A stretch of 64,000 bases of DNA from Actinobacillus genomosp. 1 (GTDB lineage: Bacteria; Pseudomonadota; Gammaproteobacteria; Enterobacterales; Pasteurellaceae). The DNA lies in contig NZ_CP103834.1 in assembly GCF_029774175.1 (NCBI RefSeq), positions 754,501 through 818,500 of the forward strand, written 5' to 3'. Both the position numbers and the translations under genes were made by a program. The notes below the pieces were generated by a model that worked only from the letters and a program-made list of their open reading frames with translations, was not told the DNA's origin and searched no databases. Shown piece after piece: positions 44,679-54,192 of this stretch. Within the stretch, counting starts at the first letter, position 1. Every line of letters begins with the position of its first letter.

Positions 44679-45587
44679 ATGTTGAAAAAGGTATTATTTA
44701 GCTTAACGCTTGCAGCTACACTCACTACATCCGTATTAGCAAAGGAAGTTACCATTCCGACTGTTCGTGGCGATGTCACTTTTACACAAACACCTACGAA
44801 ATTAGCTGTTTTTGATGCTGTTGCCATCGATATTTTATCTCATCTGAACGTACCGATTGCCGGTAGTCCCGATGTTGCTAAAACACTCCCTTATTTAAAA
44901 CCTGCCGTTGAAAAAGTGGCAAATATCGGTACACTCTTTGAGCCTAACTTAGAAGCATTGAATACATTAAAACCGGATCTTATTATTGTTGCAACACGTT
45001 CCGCAGCAAAACTTGATGATGTAAAAACTATCGCAAACGCTATTGATTTAAGTATTCCGAGCGACTTAAATACGCTACAAGCGGGATTAAGAGAAATTGA
45101 TTATCTCGGTAAATTATTTGATAAAGAATCGGAAGCGACCAAATTAAAAACCGAAATCGAAAGTCTAATCCAAGAAACTAAAACGGCTGTAAAAGGTAAA
45201 GGTAACGGTTTAATTGTGATTGTAAACGGCGGAAAAATGTCGGCTTTCGGTAATAAAGGACGTTTAGGTTGGATCCACTCTGCACTTGAGATCCCAATGG
45301 CAATTACGGATGTCGGTCAAAAAGGTTCAAATCATGGTCAGCCGGTTTCTTTTGAGTTATTACAAAAAGTGAATCCTGATTGGTTATTTGTTTTAGATCG
45401 CACGGCGGCAATCGGTGAAGAAGGCAAAACGGCTCGTGAAGTGCTAGATAATGCGTTAGTTCACCAAACCAAAGCTTGGAAAAATAACCAAGTGGTCTAT
45501 TTAAGCAGCTCTGCTTACTTAGCGGCAGGCGGTGTAACTCAAATGCGTGAAGATCTGATGAATATCAAAAAAGCATTTGCAAAATAA
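44679..45587 (+). CDS. Ferric-siderophore periplasmic binding protein
   Basis: A 302-residue solute-binding protein with signal peptide (MLKKVLFSLTLAATLTTSVLA, cleaved before KEV; no lipobox). It contains the FatB/CeuE pattern KLAVFDAVAIDIL near the start and repeated LKPDLI motifs. I choose the ATG at 44679, 9 nt after AGGA; the earlier in-frame ATG at 44670 abuts AGGA. The order of binding protein, two permeases and ATPase matches VctPDGC and FatB-type catecholate systems. Ligand is not determined. Confidence 0.92.
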   Translation: MLKKVLFSLTLAATLTTSVLAKEVTIPTVRGDVTFTQTPTKLAVFDAVAIDILSHLNVPIAGSPDVAKTLPYLKPAVEKVANIGTLFEPNLEALNTLKPDLIIVATRSAAKLDDVKTIANAIDLSIPSDLNTLQAGLREIDYLGKLFDKESEATKLKTEIESLIQETKTAVKGKGNGLIVIVNGGKMSAFGNKGRLGWIHSALEIPMAITDVGQKGSNHGQPVSFELLQKVNPDWLFVLDRTAAIGEEGKTAREVLDNALVHQTKAWKNNQVVYLSSSAYLAAGGVTQMREDLMNIKKAFAK

Positions 45588-45615
45588 TTTAAAATTTTAA
45601 CAGTTAGCTACAACA

Positions 45616-45644
45616 ATGGCACATATCATTAACATATGTGCCAT
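45616..45644 (+). other. Intercistronic hairpin after the binding-protein gene
   Basis: A perfect 11-bp stem ATGGCACATAT/ATATGTGCCAT with a CATTAAC loop and no T run. It sits between the binding-protein gene and the first permease and may protect the upstream mRNA, raising binding-protein yield over permeases. Confidence 0.6.
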
Positions 45645-45673
45645 CATTAATTATTAATATACCTACAAAAATA

Positions 45674-46621
45674 ATGCAAAAACTAACCGCTTTAAATTTT
45701 TTGTTTCTTGTCTTACTTTTTCTATTGAGCATTTCAGTAGGGATGGCTGATTTCCAATGGTCTAATCTTTTTACCCATACCGAGCAACTTGAATTACTCT
45801 TTATTAGTCGATTGCCCAGAACCCTTGCCGTTGTACTTGTCGGCGCAACACTAGGTATTGCCGGGATGGTGCTTCAAATCGTACTTAAAAACCGTTTTAT
45901 TGAACCAAGTATGATTGGAGCAAGTCAAAGTGCGGCGATTGGTATATTAATCGCCAGTTTAATTTTCCCCGCCACACCGCTTATTATGAAAATGTCTTTA
46001 GCGACATTAAGTGCGTTAATCGGTATGGGGATTTTTATGCTTTTGCTTCGCAAATTACCTCCACATCAAAAGTTAATGGTACCGCTGATTGGGATCGTCT
46101 TTGGCAATATCATTGAAGCCATCACGACTTTTGTCGCCTATGAAACAGATTCTTTACAGCTATTATCTGTTTGGTTTTCCGGAGATTTTTCTGGGATTTT
46201 AGCCGGTCGCTATGAATTATTATGGCTAACTGCCGGACTCGCCGTTCTTGTCTATATCATGGCGGAACAATTAAGTATTGCCGGCTTGGGGCAAAATATC
46301 AGTACCAGTTTAGGAATCAATTACCGCCAAATGACGTGGTTTGCGTTAATTGTTGTTGCAATGATCACAGCCGTAGTAGTCGTTACTGTCGGACAAATTC
46401 CATTTATAGGTTTGGTCGTTCCGAATATTGTTTCACGTTTAGCCGGTGATCGTTTACGCCAGAATTTACCTTCCGTTGCCTTACTCGGGGCAAATTTAGT
46501 GCTACTTTGTGACATTATCGGACGTGTTGTAAATGCGCCTTATGAAGTGCCTATTTCAACCATCTTCGGTATTTGCGGAACAATTGTGTTTCTCTACTTG
46601 CTGTTTAGAGGGAAAAAATAA
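45674..46621 (+). CDS. Siderophore ABC permease 1
   Basis: An inner-membrane permease of the FecCD/BtuC family with about 315 residues and about nine hydrophobic segments. SRLPRTLAVVLVGATLGIAGMVLQ is the family's TM2 region. I choose the ATG at 45674; the longer frame would begin at a GTG inside the hairpin arm. Its stop overlaps the next ATG (TAATG). Confidence 0.9.
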   Translation: MQKLTALNFLFLVLLFLLSISVGMADFQWSNLFTHTEQLELLFISRLPRTLAVVLVGATLGIAGMVLQIVLKNRFIEPSMIGASQSAAIGILIASLIFPATPLIMKMSLATLSALIGMGIFMLLLRKLPPHQKLMVPLIGIVFGNIIEAITTFVAYETDSLQLLSVWFSGDFSGILAGRYELLWLTAGLAVLVYIMAEQLSIAGLGQNISTSLGINYRQMTWFALIVVAMITAVVVVTVGQIPFIGLVVPNIVSRLAGDRLRQNLPSVALLGANLVLLCDIIGRVVNAPYEVPISTIFGICGTIVFLYLLFRGKK

Positions 46622-47562
46622 TGCGCACCTCTAATATATTTCTATTACTAACAAGTATCTTACTCGCCAGTTGCTTATTTTTCATCACCTATAATGCTAA
46701 TGGTAATTGGGATTTTGTATTGCCTTTCAGAGGTAAAAAGTTAGTCTTACTGCTCACTATTGCTTATACGATAGGTGTTTCGACATTATTATTCCAAACA
46801 TTGACTAATAACCCGATTTTAACGCCGAGTATTTTAGGTTTTGACTCTTTATATTTGTTAATACAGACTACTTTAGTATTTATTTTAGGTGGTGTCGGCT
46901 TTACTCAATTGGATCTTATCGGTAAATTCGGAATTGAAACTTCGCTTATGTTACTCGGTTCGCTCTTATTATTTCGTACTCTTAATAAGAGTAATGCCGA
47001 TCTTGCTCGAATGATTTTGGTCGGTGTTATCTTTGGAGTATTATTTCGTAGCTTAAATAATTTACTGCAGCGAATGATTGATCCTGAAGAATTTGCTGTT
47101 GCACAAAGTACTTCATTTGCCAGTTTCAATACCGTTAATCCTACATTACTTTGGATAAGTGTAGGTATTACAATATTAAGTGCTTACTGGATTTGGTTGA
47201 ATCATCATAAGTTAGATGTTTTACTACTCGGTAAGGATCGAGCGATCGGCTTAGGATTAAATTATTCTCAATTTACTCGTCGGCTATTGATTTGTTGTGC
47301 TTTATTAGTTGCCGTTTCCACCGCTTTAGTCGGCCCAATCCTATTTCTTGGGTTATTGGTATGTGCACTCGTAAATACGATTAGTCCGGTGATTGCTCAC
47401 AGTGTCAGAATACCGATGACGGTAATTATTGCCGCTATCACACTTGTTCTCGGGCAAGCCGTCTTTGAACAGTTGCTTAAAATGCAAGGCGTATTAAGCG
47501 TTGTCATTGAATTTGCCGGTGGTATTGTTTTCATTTATTTGATTTTAAAACAGAAAAAATAA
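46621..47562 (+). CDS. Siderophore ABC permease 2
   Basis: A second FecCD/BtuC-type permease of 313 residues that pairs with permease 1. Multiple hydrophobic helices are evident, with GKRLLICC-like loop LNYSQFTRRLL for ATPase contact (about 215-230). It overlaps permease 1 by one base and is followed after 1 nt by the ATPase gene. Confidence 0.9.
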   Translation: MRTSNIFLLLTSILLASCLFFITYNANGNWDFVLPFRGKKLVLLLTIAYTIGVSTLLFQTLTNNPILTPSILGFDSLYLLIQTTLVFILGGVGFTQLDLIGKFGIETSLMLLGSLLLFRTLNKSNADLARMILVGVIFGVLFRSLNNLLQRMIDPEEFAVAQSTSFASFNTVNPTLLWISVGITILSAYWIWLNHHKLDVLLLGKDRAIGLGLNYSQFTRRLLICCALLVAVSTALVGPILFLGLLVCALVNTISPVIAHSVRIPMTVIIAAITLVLGQAVFEQLLKMQGVLSVVIEFAGGIVFIYLILKQKK

Positions 47563-47563
47563 G

Positions 47564-48322
47564 ATGATCGAAATTAAAAATATTACACATAAAATTGGCC
47601 AAAGTACTATTTTAGATGACATTAACTTACACATTCCTAACGGTGGCATTACCGCACTAGTCGGTGCCAATGGTGCGGGGAAATCCACCCTTCTTTCACT
47701 TATTGCTCGCTTACAGTCTATTCAAAGCGGTCAAATTTTTCTGGATAATTACAATATCAGTTCGACCGACTCTCGCATTATTGCGCAGAACTTAGCCATT
47801 CTCACACAAGATAATGTGATTCATAGCCGTATCACGGTGAAAGATTTACTGATGTTCGGACGCTATCCTCATCACCAAGGTCGAATTAGACCGGAAGATG
47901 AAAACATTGTAGAAGAAGCGTTACAACGTTTCGAATTATTCGCATTAAAAGATCGATTTCTCAACGAGCTTTCCGGCGGACAGCGACAAAGAGCATTAAT
48001 TGCGATGACGTTTTGTCAGAAAACCCAACATATTTTACTTGATGAACCGCTTAATAATCTCGATATGTTTCATGCAAAAGTACTTATGAAGTTATTAAGG
48101 GAATTAACCGATGAGCTGAATCTAACCACCGTAATGGTTGTGCATGATATTAATATGGCAGCGGCTTATGCCGATACGATTGTTGCAATGAAAGACGGAC
48201 AGATCGCAATGGTAGGCACGCCGGATGAAATTATTACTCCTGCGAATCTAAAAAATATCTTCAACCTTGATGCGGAAGTCGTCACCTTACACGGTAAGAG
48301 ACTAGTCGTACACCATATATAA
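47564..48322 (+). CDS. Siderophore ABC ATPase
   Basis: A 252-residue ATPase: Walker A GANGAGKST at 34-42, signature LSGGQ at 136-140 and Walker B LLDEP at 158-162. The His-loop segment MVVHDINMA follows. It belongs to the FepC/FhuC-type iron family and powers the two permeases. The last gene of the operon; a weak imperfect hairpin (about 48344-48392) lies beyond it. Confidence 0.93.
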   Translation: MIEIKNITHKIGQSTILDDINLHIPNGGITALVGANGAGKSTLLSLIARLQSIQSGQIFLDNYNISSTDSRIIAQNLAILTQDNVIHSRITVKDLLMFGRYPHHQGRIRPEDENIVEEALQRFELFALKDRFLNELSGGQRQRALIAMTFCQKTQHILLDEPLNNLDMFHAKVLMKLLRELTDELNLTTVMVVHDINMAAAYADTIVAMKDGQIAMVGTPDEIITPANLKNIFNLDAEVVTLHGKRLVVHHI

Positions 48323-48427
48323 TCTGAATTTAAAACCAAACAAGCAAGAATAAAGCGACTCAATTGTATAAAAAAACTTACAAAACCGGTCGCTTATTCT
48401 CATATTTTTTACTTCCTCCTCGTGATC

Positions 48428-48449
48428 TTTTACTTCATATAAAGTAAAA
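48428..48449. promoter_or_regulatory. Palindrome upstream of the phosphate module
   Basis: TTTTACTT (48428-48435) and AAGTAAAA (48442-48449) form an 8-bp inverted repeat with a 6-bp centre, 60 nt before the PhoU-like gene. No known operator is recognised. Confidence 0.35.
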
Positions 48450-48509
48450 TATACAAGATTTTGTCTAAGGCAGAATCAAGTAAAATTTTATTCACAACGG
48501 AGATACCTT

Positions 48510-49190
48510 ATGGCAATGAATAACATTTTTGGTTTATTCGCACAATCGCCACTCACTCCACTACAAAAACTTGCTTTTAAAGTAACGGAATGTAGTGAAT
48601 TACTTGAGCCTTTTTTTGAGGCGACTTTTGACCATGACTGGGATAAAGCAACTGATATTAGAACTCAAATTATTGATTTAGAACGCCGAGCCGACGCCTT
48701 AAAACGAGAAATTCGTTTAAAGCTTCCGCGCGGTTTATTTTTGCCTGTGGAACGCGGTGATCTATTAGAGATCGTCACTCAGCTGGATAAATTAGCTAAT
48801 TATTCTAGGGATATTTCCGGACGAATTATCGGTCGTCAATTAGTTATACCGGAAATTATGCAGCCCGCATTCCGTCAATTTCTCTTCCGTAGTCTAGATT
48901 CTACTCGTCAAATTCGTAAAGTTTTAGATGAAATGGATGAACTACTTGAAACCGGTTTCCGTGGTCGCGAACGTCATTTTGTAAATAATATGATTTTGGA
49001 ACTCGACCAAATTGAAGACGATACGGATCAACTTCAAGTCAGTTTACGCCATACTCTATTAGGTTTAGAAAAAAATCTGAATCCGATTGATGTAATGTTT
49101 TTATATAAATGTATTGAACGAGTGAGCATTTTAGCTGATCAAGCACAACGTGTCGGTTCACGGATTGAGCTCATGTTAGCTAAAGCGTAG
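48510..49190 (+). CDS. PhoU-like DUF47 protein, Pit accessory
   Basis: A 226-residue cytoplasmic protein of the DUF47/YkaA (TIGR00153) family, related in fold to PhoU. It is mostly helical, with the typical VTECSELLEPFFEA segment near residue 25-45. Its end lies 9 nt before pit, and such pairs are a common phosphate-uptake module in which the DUF47 protein is thought to modulate Pit. The precise role is inferred. Confidence 0.88.
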   Translation: MAMNNIFGLFAQSPLTPLQKLAFKVTECSELLEPFFEATFDHDWDKATDIRTQIIDLERRADALKREIRLKLPRGLFLPVERGDLLEIVTQLDKLANYSRDISGRIIGRQLVIPEIMQPAFRQFLFRSLDSTRQIRKVLDEMDELLETGFRGRERHFVNNMILELDQIEDDTDQLQVSLRHTLLGLEKNLNPIDVMFLYKCIERVSILADQAQRVGSRIELMLAKA

Positions 49191-49199
49191 GAGATTAGA

Positions 49200-50462
49200 A
49201 TGGAACTCATTCAGCAATATGGCAATCTTTTAGTCATTATTACTGCACTTTTTGGTTTTTTTATGGCTTTCGGTATCGGAGCGAACGATGTATCTAACGC
49301 AATGGGTACATCTGTTGGTTCAGGTACGGTTACGGCCCGCCAAGCAATTATTATCGCGATGGTATTTGAATTTGCCGGTGCTTACCTTGCAGGTGGTGAA
49401 GTAACCGAAACAATTAAAAGCGGTATTATTGACGTTTCACTTTTTGCAGATAAACCGGATATTCTTGTCTTAGGTATGATGTCGGCACTATTTGCCGCCG
49501 GTTTCTGGTTATTAGTCGCATCGAAAATGGGATGGCCGGTTTCAACAACACACGCTATTATCGGTGCAATTATCGGTTTCGGCTGTTTAACCGTAGGTAG
49601 TGAAGCCGTACAATGGAAACAATTAGGTGGAATCGTAGGTAGCTGGTTTATTACACCGGTGATTGCCGGTTTTGTCGCTTATTGGATTTTTATCAGTACG
49701 CAAAAATTGATCTTCGATACTGATGAACCGATGAAAAATGCGCAAAAATACGGTCCATTCTATATGGCTCTTACCGCTTTCATCTTAAGTATCGTGACAA
49801 TGACCAAAGGTCTTAAACATGTCGGCTTACATTTAACAACGACAGAAACCGTCTTAATTTCTTCAGCTATTGCGGCGGTTGCGGTTATTACCTGTTATTT
49901 TTATTTTCGTAGCGAATCGTTTGCAAAACGCGCTCAAGGTGCGGCATTCGGCGGAGTAGAAAAAGTATTCAGTATTTTAATGCTTTTAACCGCTTGCTCA
50001 ATGGCATTCGCACACGGCTCAAACGACGTGGCAAATGCGGTCGGCCCTTTATCAGCGGTTGTATCTATCGTACATAGCGGTGGTGTAGTGGAAGGGAAAG
50101 CAGCATTGGCGTCATGGATTCTACCGTTAGGTGCGGCAGGTATTGCGGCGGGTATGCTTATCATGGGTTATAAAGTAATGGGAACTATGGGCACGGGTAT
50201 CACGGATTTAACACCAAGCCGCGGATTCTCTGCTGAATTTGCTTGTGCGACAACCGTAGTAATCGCTTCAGGTACCGGTTTACCTATTTCTACAACGCAA
50301 ACTATTGTAGGGGCAATCCTAGGTGTAGGTTTTGCTCGCGGTATTGCGGCATTAAATTTAGGTATTATTCGTAATATTGTTGCTTCATGGGTAGTTACAT
50401 TACCTGCAGGCGCAATCATTGCCATTGTAATCTATGAAATCTTGTTAATGATTTTTTATTAA
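49200..50462 (+). CDS. pit: Inorganic phosphate transporter, Pit family
   Basis: A 420-residue inner-membrane transporter with about ten hydrophobic helices. Two copies of the PiT signature occur: GANDVSNAMGTSVGSGT near 27-43 and GSNDVANAVGPL near 276-287. It takes up phosphate as a metal-phosphate complex driven by protons. It is shorter than E. coli PitA (499). The upstream DUF47 gene is its partner; the terminator after it is weak. Confidence 0.92.
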   Translation: MELIQQYGNLLVIITALFGFFMAFGIGANDVSNAMGTSVGSGTVTARQAIIIAMVFEFAGAYLAGGEVTETIKSGIIDVSLFADKPDILVLGMMSALFAAGFWLLVASKMGWPVSTTHAIIGAIIGFGCLTVGSEAVQWKQLGGIVGSWFITPVIAGFVAYWIFISTQKLIFDTDEPMKNAQKYGPFYMALTAFILSIVTMTKGLKHVGLHLTTTETVLISSAIAAVAVITCYFYFRSESFAKRAQGAAFGGVEKVFSILMLLTACSMAFAHGSNDVANAVGPLSAVVSIVHSGGVVEGKAALASWILPLGAAGIAAGMLIMGYKVMGTMGTGITDLTPSRGFSAEFACATTVVIASGTGLPISTTQTIVGAILGVGFARGIAALNLGIIRNIVASWVVTLPAGAIIAIVIYEILLMIFY

Positions 50463-50525
50463 CTTTACCATCTAGGGAAAGTATATTTGATGTATGCTTT
50501 CCCTTTTATCTAAAAGGACTCGATT

Positions 50526-51131
50526 ATGTTAAAACGGAAGTTAATCCTAATTGCTTATACCCTACTTGGCATATCTTCTCCGGTATTCTCGGCGGATTAT
50601 ATTACGGAGAATCTTAGTACTTATATGCGAAAAGGTGCGGGCGATCAATATAAAATTTCAGGTGCTATTCAAGCAGGTGAAAAGGTAACGGTATTAGACC
50701 GGAAAGATCGCTTTGTTTTAATTCGTGACGGCAGAAATCGGGAAGGTTGGGTACTTGCTTCGGAGATTTCTCAAACGGCAAGCCCAAAAGATTTAATTCC
50801 CCAATTGCAACAGCAAGTGCAGGATCTCAGCACAAAATTGGGCAAAATTGATGCGGATTGGCAACAACGTACTATGGAAATGCAACGCCGTAGCCAACAA
50901 GCCGAACAGCAAAGTAGCCAATTACTTGATCAAAATGCTCAATTAAAACGTGAATTAGATATTCTAAAGAATAAGAATCGTGATTTAGAAACCATGCAGG
51001 ATTCCGCTAAACGAGAAATTGTGATTCAGTGGTTTATCTATGGCGGTTCGGTACTTGCGGTGGGATTATTACTCGGATTAATTATTCCGTTCATTTTACC
51101 GCGTCGTAAACGTCATAACGGTTGGTCGTAG
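50526..51131 (+). CDS. SH3-domain membrane protein (YgiM/TIGR04211 type)
   Basis: A 201-residue protein with a signal peptide ending near FSA (residue 20), a bacterial SH3 domain (about 24-90, with LSTYMRKGAG and GREGWV), a coiled-coil linker (95-160), and a carboxyl transmembrane helix (about 165-190) before a basic tail RRKRHN. This is the YgiM family layout. Function is unknown; an envelope or cell-wall role is likely. Confidence 0.88.
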   Translation: MLKRKLILIAYTLLGISSPVFSADYITENLSTYMRKGAGDQYKISGAIQAGEKVTVLDRKDRFVLIRDGRNREGWVLASEISQTASPKDLIPQLQQQVQDLSTKLGKIDADWQQRTMEMQRRSQQAEQQSSQLLDQNAQLKRELDILKNKNRDLETMQDSAKREIVIQWFIYGGSVLAVGLLLGLIIPFILPRRKRHNGWS

Positions 51132-51145
51132 TTCTTATATAAATC

Positions 51146-51187
51146 AAGCGGTTCTTTTTGCAAAAATCATTGTAAAAAGAACCGCTT
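51146..51187. terminator. USS-pair terminator
   Basis: AAGCGGTTCTTTTT and AAAAAGAACCGCTT form a 14-bp stem, shared by the SH3 protein and the convergent TusA-like gene. Confidence 0.85.
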
Positions 51188-51196
51188 ATTTTTTGT

Positions 51197-51424
51197 CTAT
51201 TTTTTTCGAATTGCTAACGAATGATACTGGTCAATTAACGGATCTATTGCCATCTCATAGCCATATTCTTCACATAACAATTCGAAGTCTTGCACACTAC
51301 TCGCTAAATTGAGTGATAAAATAAGTTGCTCATTCGTCGATAATTGATTCAAAACTTTTTTTGCCATTAATAATGGCAACGGACAACGATATTGACGCAA
51401 ATCTAATTGGTAAATCTTCGCCAT
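51197..51424 (-). CDS. TusA/SirA-family sulfur carrier-like protein
   Basis: A 75-residue protein with the family motif RCPLPLL (Cys14-Pro15), whose cysteine carries persulfide in TusA. It is not the canonical TusA length (81) or sequence, so it may be a paralogue such as YedF. It sits beside the hemerythrin gene on the same strand. Specific function is not known. Confidence 0.82.
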   Translation of the reverse strand: MAKIYQLDLRQYRCPLPLLMAKKVLNQLSTNEQLILSLNLASSVQDFELLCEEYGYEMAIDPLIDQYHSLAIRKK

Positions 51425-51454
51425 TTTAGCCTTAAAATTATCAATATCCTAAGC

Positions 51455-51970
51455 CTAGGCAATCTTACGACGTTCCGCCATAATTTTGCCCATACGCTCT
51501 AATTCTGTTTGAGCTAAATGAATCCGCCCTAGTTCAAATAACGGTTCTTCAATTGCAATATGGACATCATACCCTGCAATAAAACGAGCGATAAGCTCCG
51601 CATCCACATCATTACGCTCTCCCGCTACCAAAGCTTCTAATTGTGCGGAAAGTAACGCCCAATTTTGATGTAACAATTCGTGTTGGCTTTCCAACTCGTC
51701 AATATCAGCCTGCGCTTGCGGTTGAACTCGAACTAATGCGGGAAAGAAATCACATTCTTCATCATCATGGTGTAACGGTGCGGAAAGGTTAAAATAATGG
51801 ATAATCTGTTGTACATCATTTTTAACCGCTTGGTTAATATCGTTTTTCGCCAGATACTCCGGCAAAATGCGTAACTGTTTACAAAAACGCTTCACTTTAC
51901 TATGGCAAGCATACAACATATCAATCGGTTCCGCCCAACTGGCGAATTGTTGTGGCTCAAGTTGTTGCAT
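51455..51970 (-). CDS. Hemerythrin HHE-domain protein
   Basis: A 171-residue four-helix protein with iron-site histidines and acids spread as in hemerythrin: HSKVKRF near 22, PLHHDDEE near 78-85, ESQHELLHQ near 104, and DVHIAIEEPL around 142-151. Such proteins bind a di-iron centre and sense or store oxygen or nitric oxide. It may be co-transcribed with the TusA-like gene, and its ligand is not known. Confidence 0.85.
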   Translation of the reverse strand: MQQLEPQQFASWAEPIDMLYACHSKVKRFCKQLRILPEYLAKNDINQAVKNDVQQIIHYFNLSAPLHHDDEECDFFPALVRVQPQAQADIDELESQHELLHQNWALLSAQLEALVAGERNDVDAELIARFIAGYDVHIAIEEPLFELGRIHLAQTELERMGKIMAERRKIA

Positions 51971-52041
51971 AATAACCTCTATATGTAATCATTTATTGAT
52001 AAAAAGGCACAAGCCTAAACTTGTGCCATGATAAATTTAAA

Positions 52042-53190
52042 TTATTTATTCACTTCTGATTGTAACGGCGGAACTTCTTTGCCGATTTTGGCATAAAACT
52101 CAACCACAAAATCATCAAAACGATCTTCTTCAATCGCTTGGCGAATCTGCGCCATTAAGCGTTGGTAATAACGCAAGTTATGAATCGTATTTAGACGCGC
52201 ACCTAAAATCTCGCCGCATTTATCTAAATGATATAAATAGGCTTTCGTATAGTTTTTGCAGGTGTAGCAATCACATTCCGGATCTAACGGCGTAGTATCG
52301 GTTTTATATTTCGCATTACGAATTTTCACGATACCGTTACTCACGAATAAATGCCCGTTACGTGCATTACGGGTCGGCATTACGCAGTCGAACATATCGA
52401 TACCGCGACGTACACCTTCCACTAAGTCTTCCGGTTTACCTACGCCCATTAAATAACGAGGTTTATCTTGTGGTAATAACGGTGTGGTAAATTCAAGGAT
52501 ACGGTGCATTTCTTCTTTCGGCTCACCTACCGCTAAACCGCCGACCGCATAACCGTCAAAACCGATATTGACTAAGCCTTCTGCGGAAATCTTACGCAAT
52601 TCCTCATAAGTTCCGCCCTGTACGATACCGAATAACGCACGCGGATTTTGTAACTCGTCAAAACGATCACGACTACGTTTCGCCCAACGTAACGACATTT
52701 CCATTGATTTTTTTGCGTAATCAAAAGTAGCCGGATACGGAGTACATTCATCAAAGATCATCACGATATCCGAACCGAGATCGTATTGGATTTCCATTGA
52801 TTTTTCCGGTGAAAGGAAAATTTTCTCGCCGCTAATCGGGTTTTGGAACGTTACGCCTTCTTCTTTGATTTTACGTAATTTACCTAAGCTAAATACTTGG
52901 AAACCACCTGAGTCGGTTAAAATCGGACCATGCCATTGCATGAAATCGTGCAAATCACCGTGTGATTTCATCACTTCTTGCCCCGGACGTAACCACAGAT
53001 GGAAAGTATTACCTAATAAAATTTGCGCGCCGGTTGCCGCTACTTCTTCCGGTGTCATTCCTTTTACCGTACCGTATGTACCAACCGGCATAAATGCCGG
53101 TGTTTCCACTACATATTCGCCTTTCGGGCGAGAAAAAGTCAAACGACCGCGACGCGCATTGCCGCTGGTAGTTTTTAATTCATATTTCAT
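52042..53190 (-). CDS. tgt: tRNA-guanine transglycosylase
   Basis: A 382-residue enzyme inserting preQ1 at position 34 of tRNA Asp, Asn, His and Tyr. DSGGFQVFSLG holds the catalytic Asp. The second catalytic Asp lies in GIDMFDCVMPTR, and the zinc site is CDCYTCKNYTKAYLYHL. I choose the second ATG (53190), 6 nt after AGGA; the first (53196) abuts AGGA. Length is close to E. coli Tgt (375). Confidence 0.97.
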   Translation of the reverse strand: MKYELKTTSGNARRGRLTFSRPKGEYVVETPAFMPVGTYGTVKGMTPEEVAATGAQILLGNTFHLWLRPGQEVMKSHGDLHDFMQWHGPILTDSGGFQVFSLGKLRKIKEEGVTFQNPISGEKIFLSPEKSMEIQYDLGSDIVMIFDECTPYPATFDYAKKSMEMSLRWAKRSRDRFDELQNPRALFGIVQGGTYEELRKISAEGLVNIGFDGYAVGGLAVGEPKEEMHRILEFTTPLLPQDKPRYLMGVGKPEDLVEGVRRGIDMFDCVMPTRNARNGHLFVSNGIVKIRNAKYKTDTTPLDPECDCYTCKNYTKAYLYHLDKCGEILGARLNTIHNLRYYQRLMAQIRQAIEEDRFDDFVVEFYAKIGKEVPPLQSEVNK

Positions 53191-53261
53191 TAACATTCCT
53201 TATAGATAAACAGTCTATAAACATATCAACAAGCGGTCATATTCCGCTTATGATTTGCAAA

Positions 53262-53396
53262 TTAAAAGCGGATCCCCGTTCCTAAACTGAAACCCGCACC
53301 TACACCATTCGATCCTCCGCCTACATTTGCGCTGCCACCGACCGCACAGCCGGCAAGTACACAAGCAAAGAGACAGATGATAAATTTTTTAATCAT
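53262..53396 (-). CDS. Small glycine-rich lipoprotein (44 aa)
   Basis: A short ORF between tgt and the DUF1439 gene encodes MIKKFIICLFACVLAGC. The lipobox LAGC (Cys17) is followed by about 27 residues rich in G, N and V with no recognisable domain. AAGGA precedes the ATG at about 6 nt. I do not recognise the family. The intact lipoprotein signal and ribosome site make it convincing as a gene. Confidence 0.75.
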   Translation of the reverse strand: MIKKFIICLFACVLAGCAVGGSANVGGGSNGVGAGFSLGTGIRF

Positions 53397-53512
53397 TTTG
53401 TTTCCTTCATTGAATGAAATTGTTATAGTCCCACCCAAATTAAAAAGGAGTCATTTTACTCTTTTTCACTAAACAAAACTAGAATAAGCCGTCTTGAATA
53501 CAAGGAAATATC

Positions 53513-54085
53513 ATGAAAAAGTGCTTCAAACTTCTCTTTATGCCTATATTGCTGTCACTATTCTTTATTACTAATGTTTATGCGTTGAGTATTAGCCAAG
53601 ACGAGATCAACCGATACCTTGAAACTCGTTTAGCCGAAAAAATTCCATTAACAGACAAAGTGGGCATTCCGGGATTATTTCAATTGGATTATCATCTCTA
53701 TGACCTCTCTACTCAAATTGGGCAAACGGATGAAAAGAAAGTTGCCGTTTCAGGTGTAATTGACGGCATTCTGCAAGCTAAGGGTAAAAAATATGATGCT
53801 AAAATCTATCTGAATATGGATACGATTCCTTATTATGATGCCGAAAAAGGTACGTTATATCTGAAAGATGTACGTTTACTCAACTACTCCGCAACACCTG
53901 AAAAATATCAAGATGAGTTACAAATGTTTTTACCCGTATTAATGGACGGTTTAACCGGTCTTCTGAACTCGACACCGATATACACGCTTGACGAAACTAA
54001 AACCAAAGAAGCGCTCGTTAAGAAATTTGGCAAAGCGATTATCGTGGAAAAAGGACTTCTACGCTTAGAAACCTCTGTTTTTTAA
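53513..54085 (+). CDS. DUF1439 family exported protein
   Basis: A 190-residue protein with an amino-terminal signal (hydrophobic run to NVYALSIS, about residue 24; no lipobox cysteine). The domain is DUF1439/YceB-like, a mixed alpha/beta fold of unknown role. E. coli YceB is a lipoprotein, so the missing lipobox is a difference. It sits alone before cspD. Confidence 0.85.
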   Translation: MKKCFKLLFMPILLSLFFITNVYALSISQDEINRYLETRLAEKIPLTDKVGIPGLFQLDYHLYDLSTQIGQTDEKKVAVSGVIDGILQAKGKKYDAKIYLNMDTIPYYDAEKGTLYLKDVRLLNYSATPEKYQDELQMFLPVLMDGLTGLLNSTPIYTLDETKTKEALVKKFGKAIIVEKGLLRLETSVF

Positions 54086-54192
54086 AAAATTTTGTGATCT
54101 TGTTCGAATTTTCAAACATTTTCGATTGTTAGGATAACTTTTTTGACTAAAATTCACCGCGTAATATCAATGCCGAAAGATAGGAGAGAATT

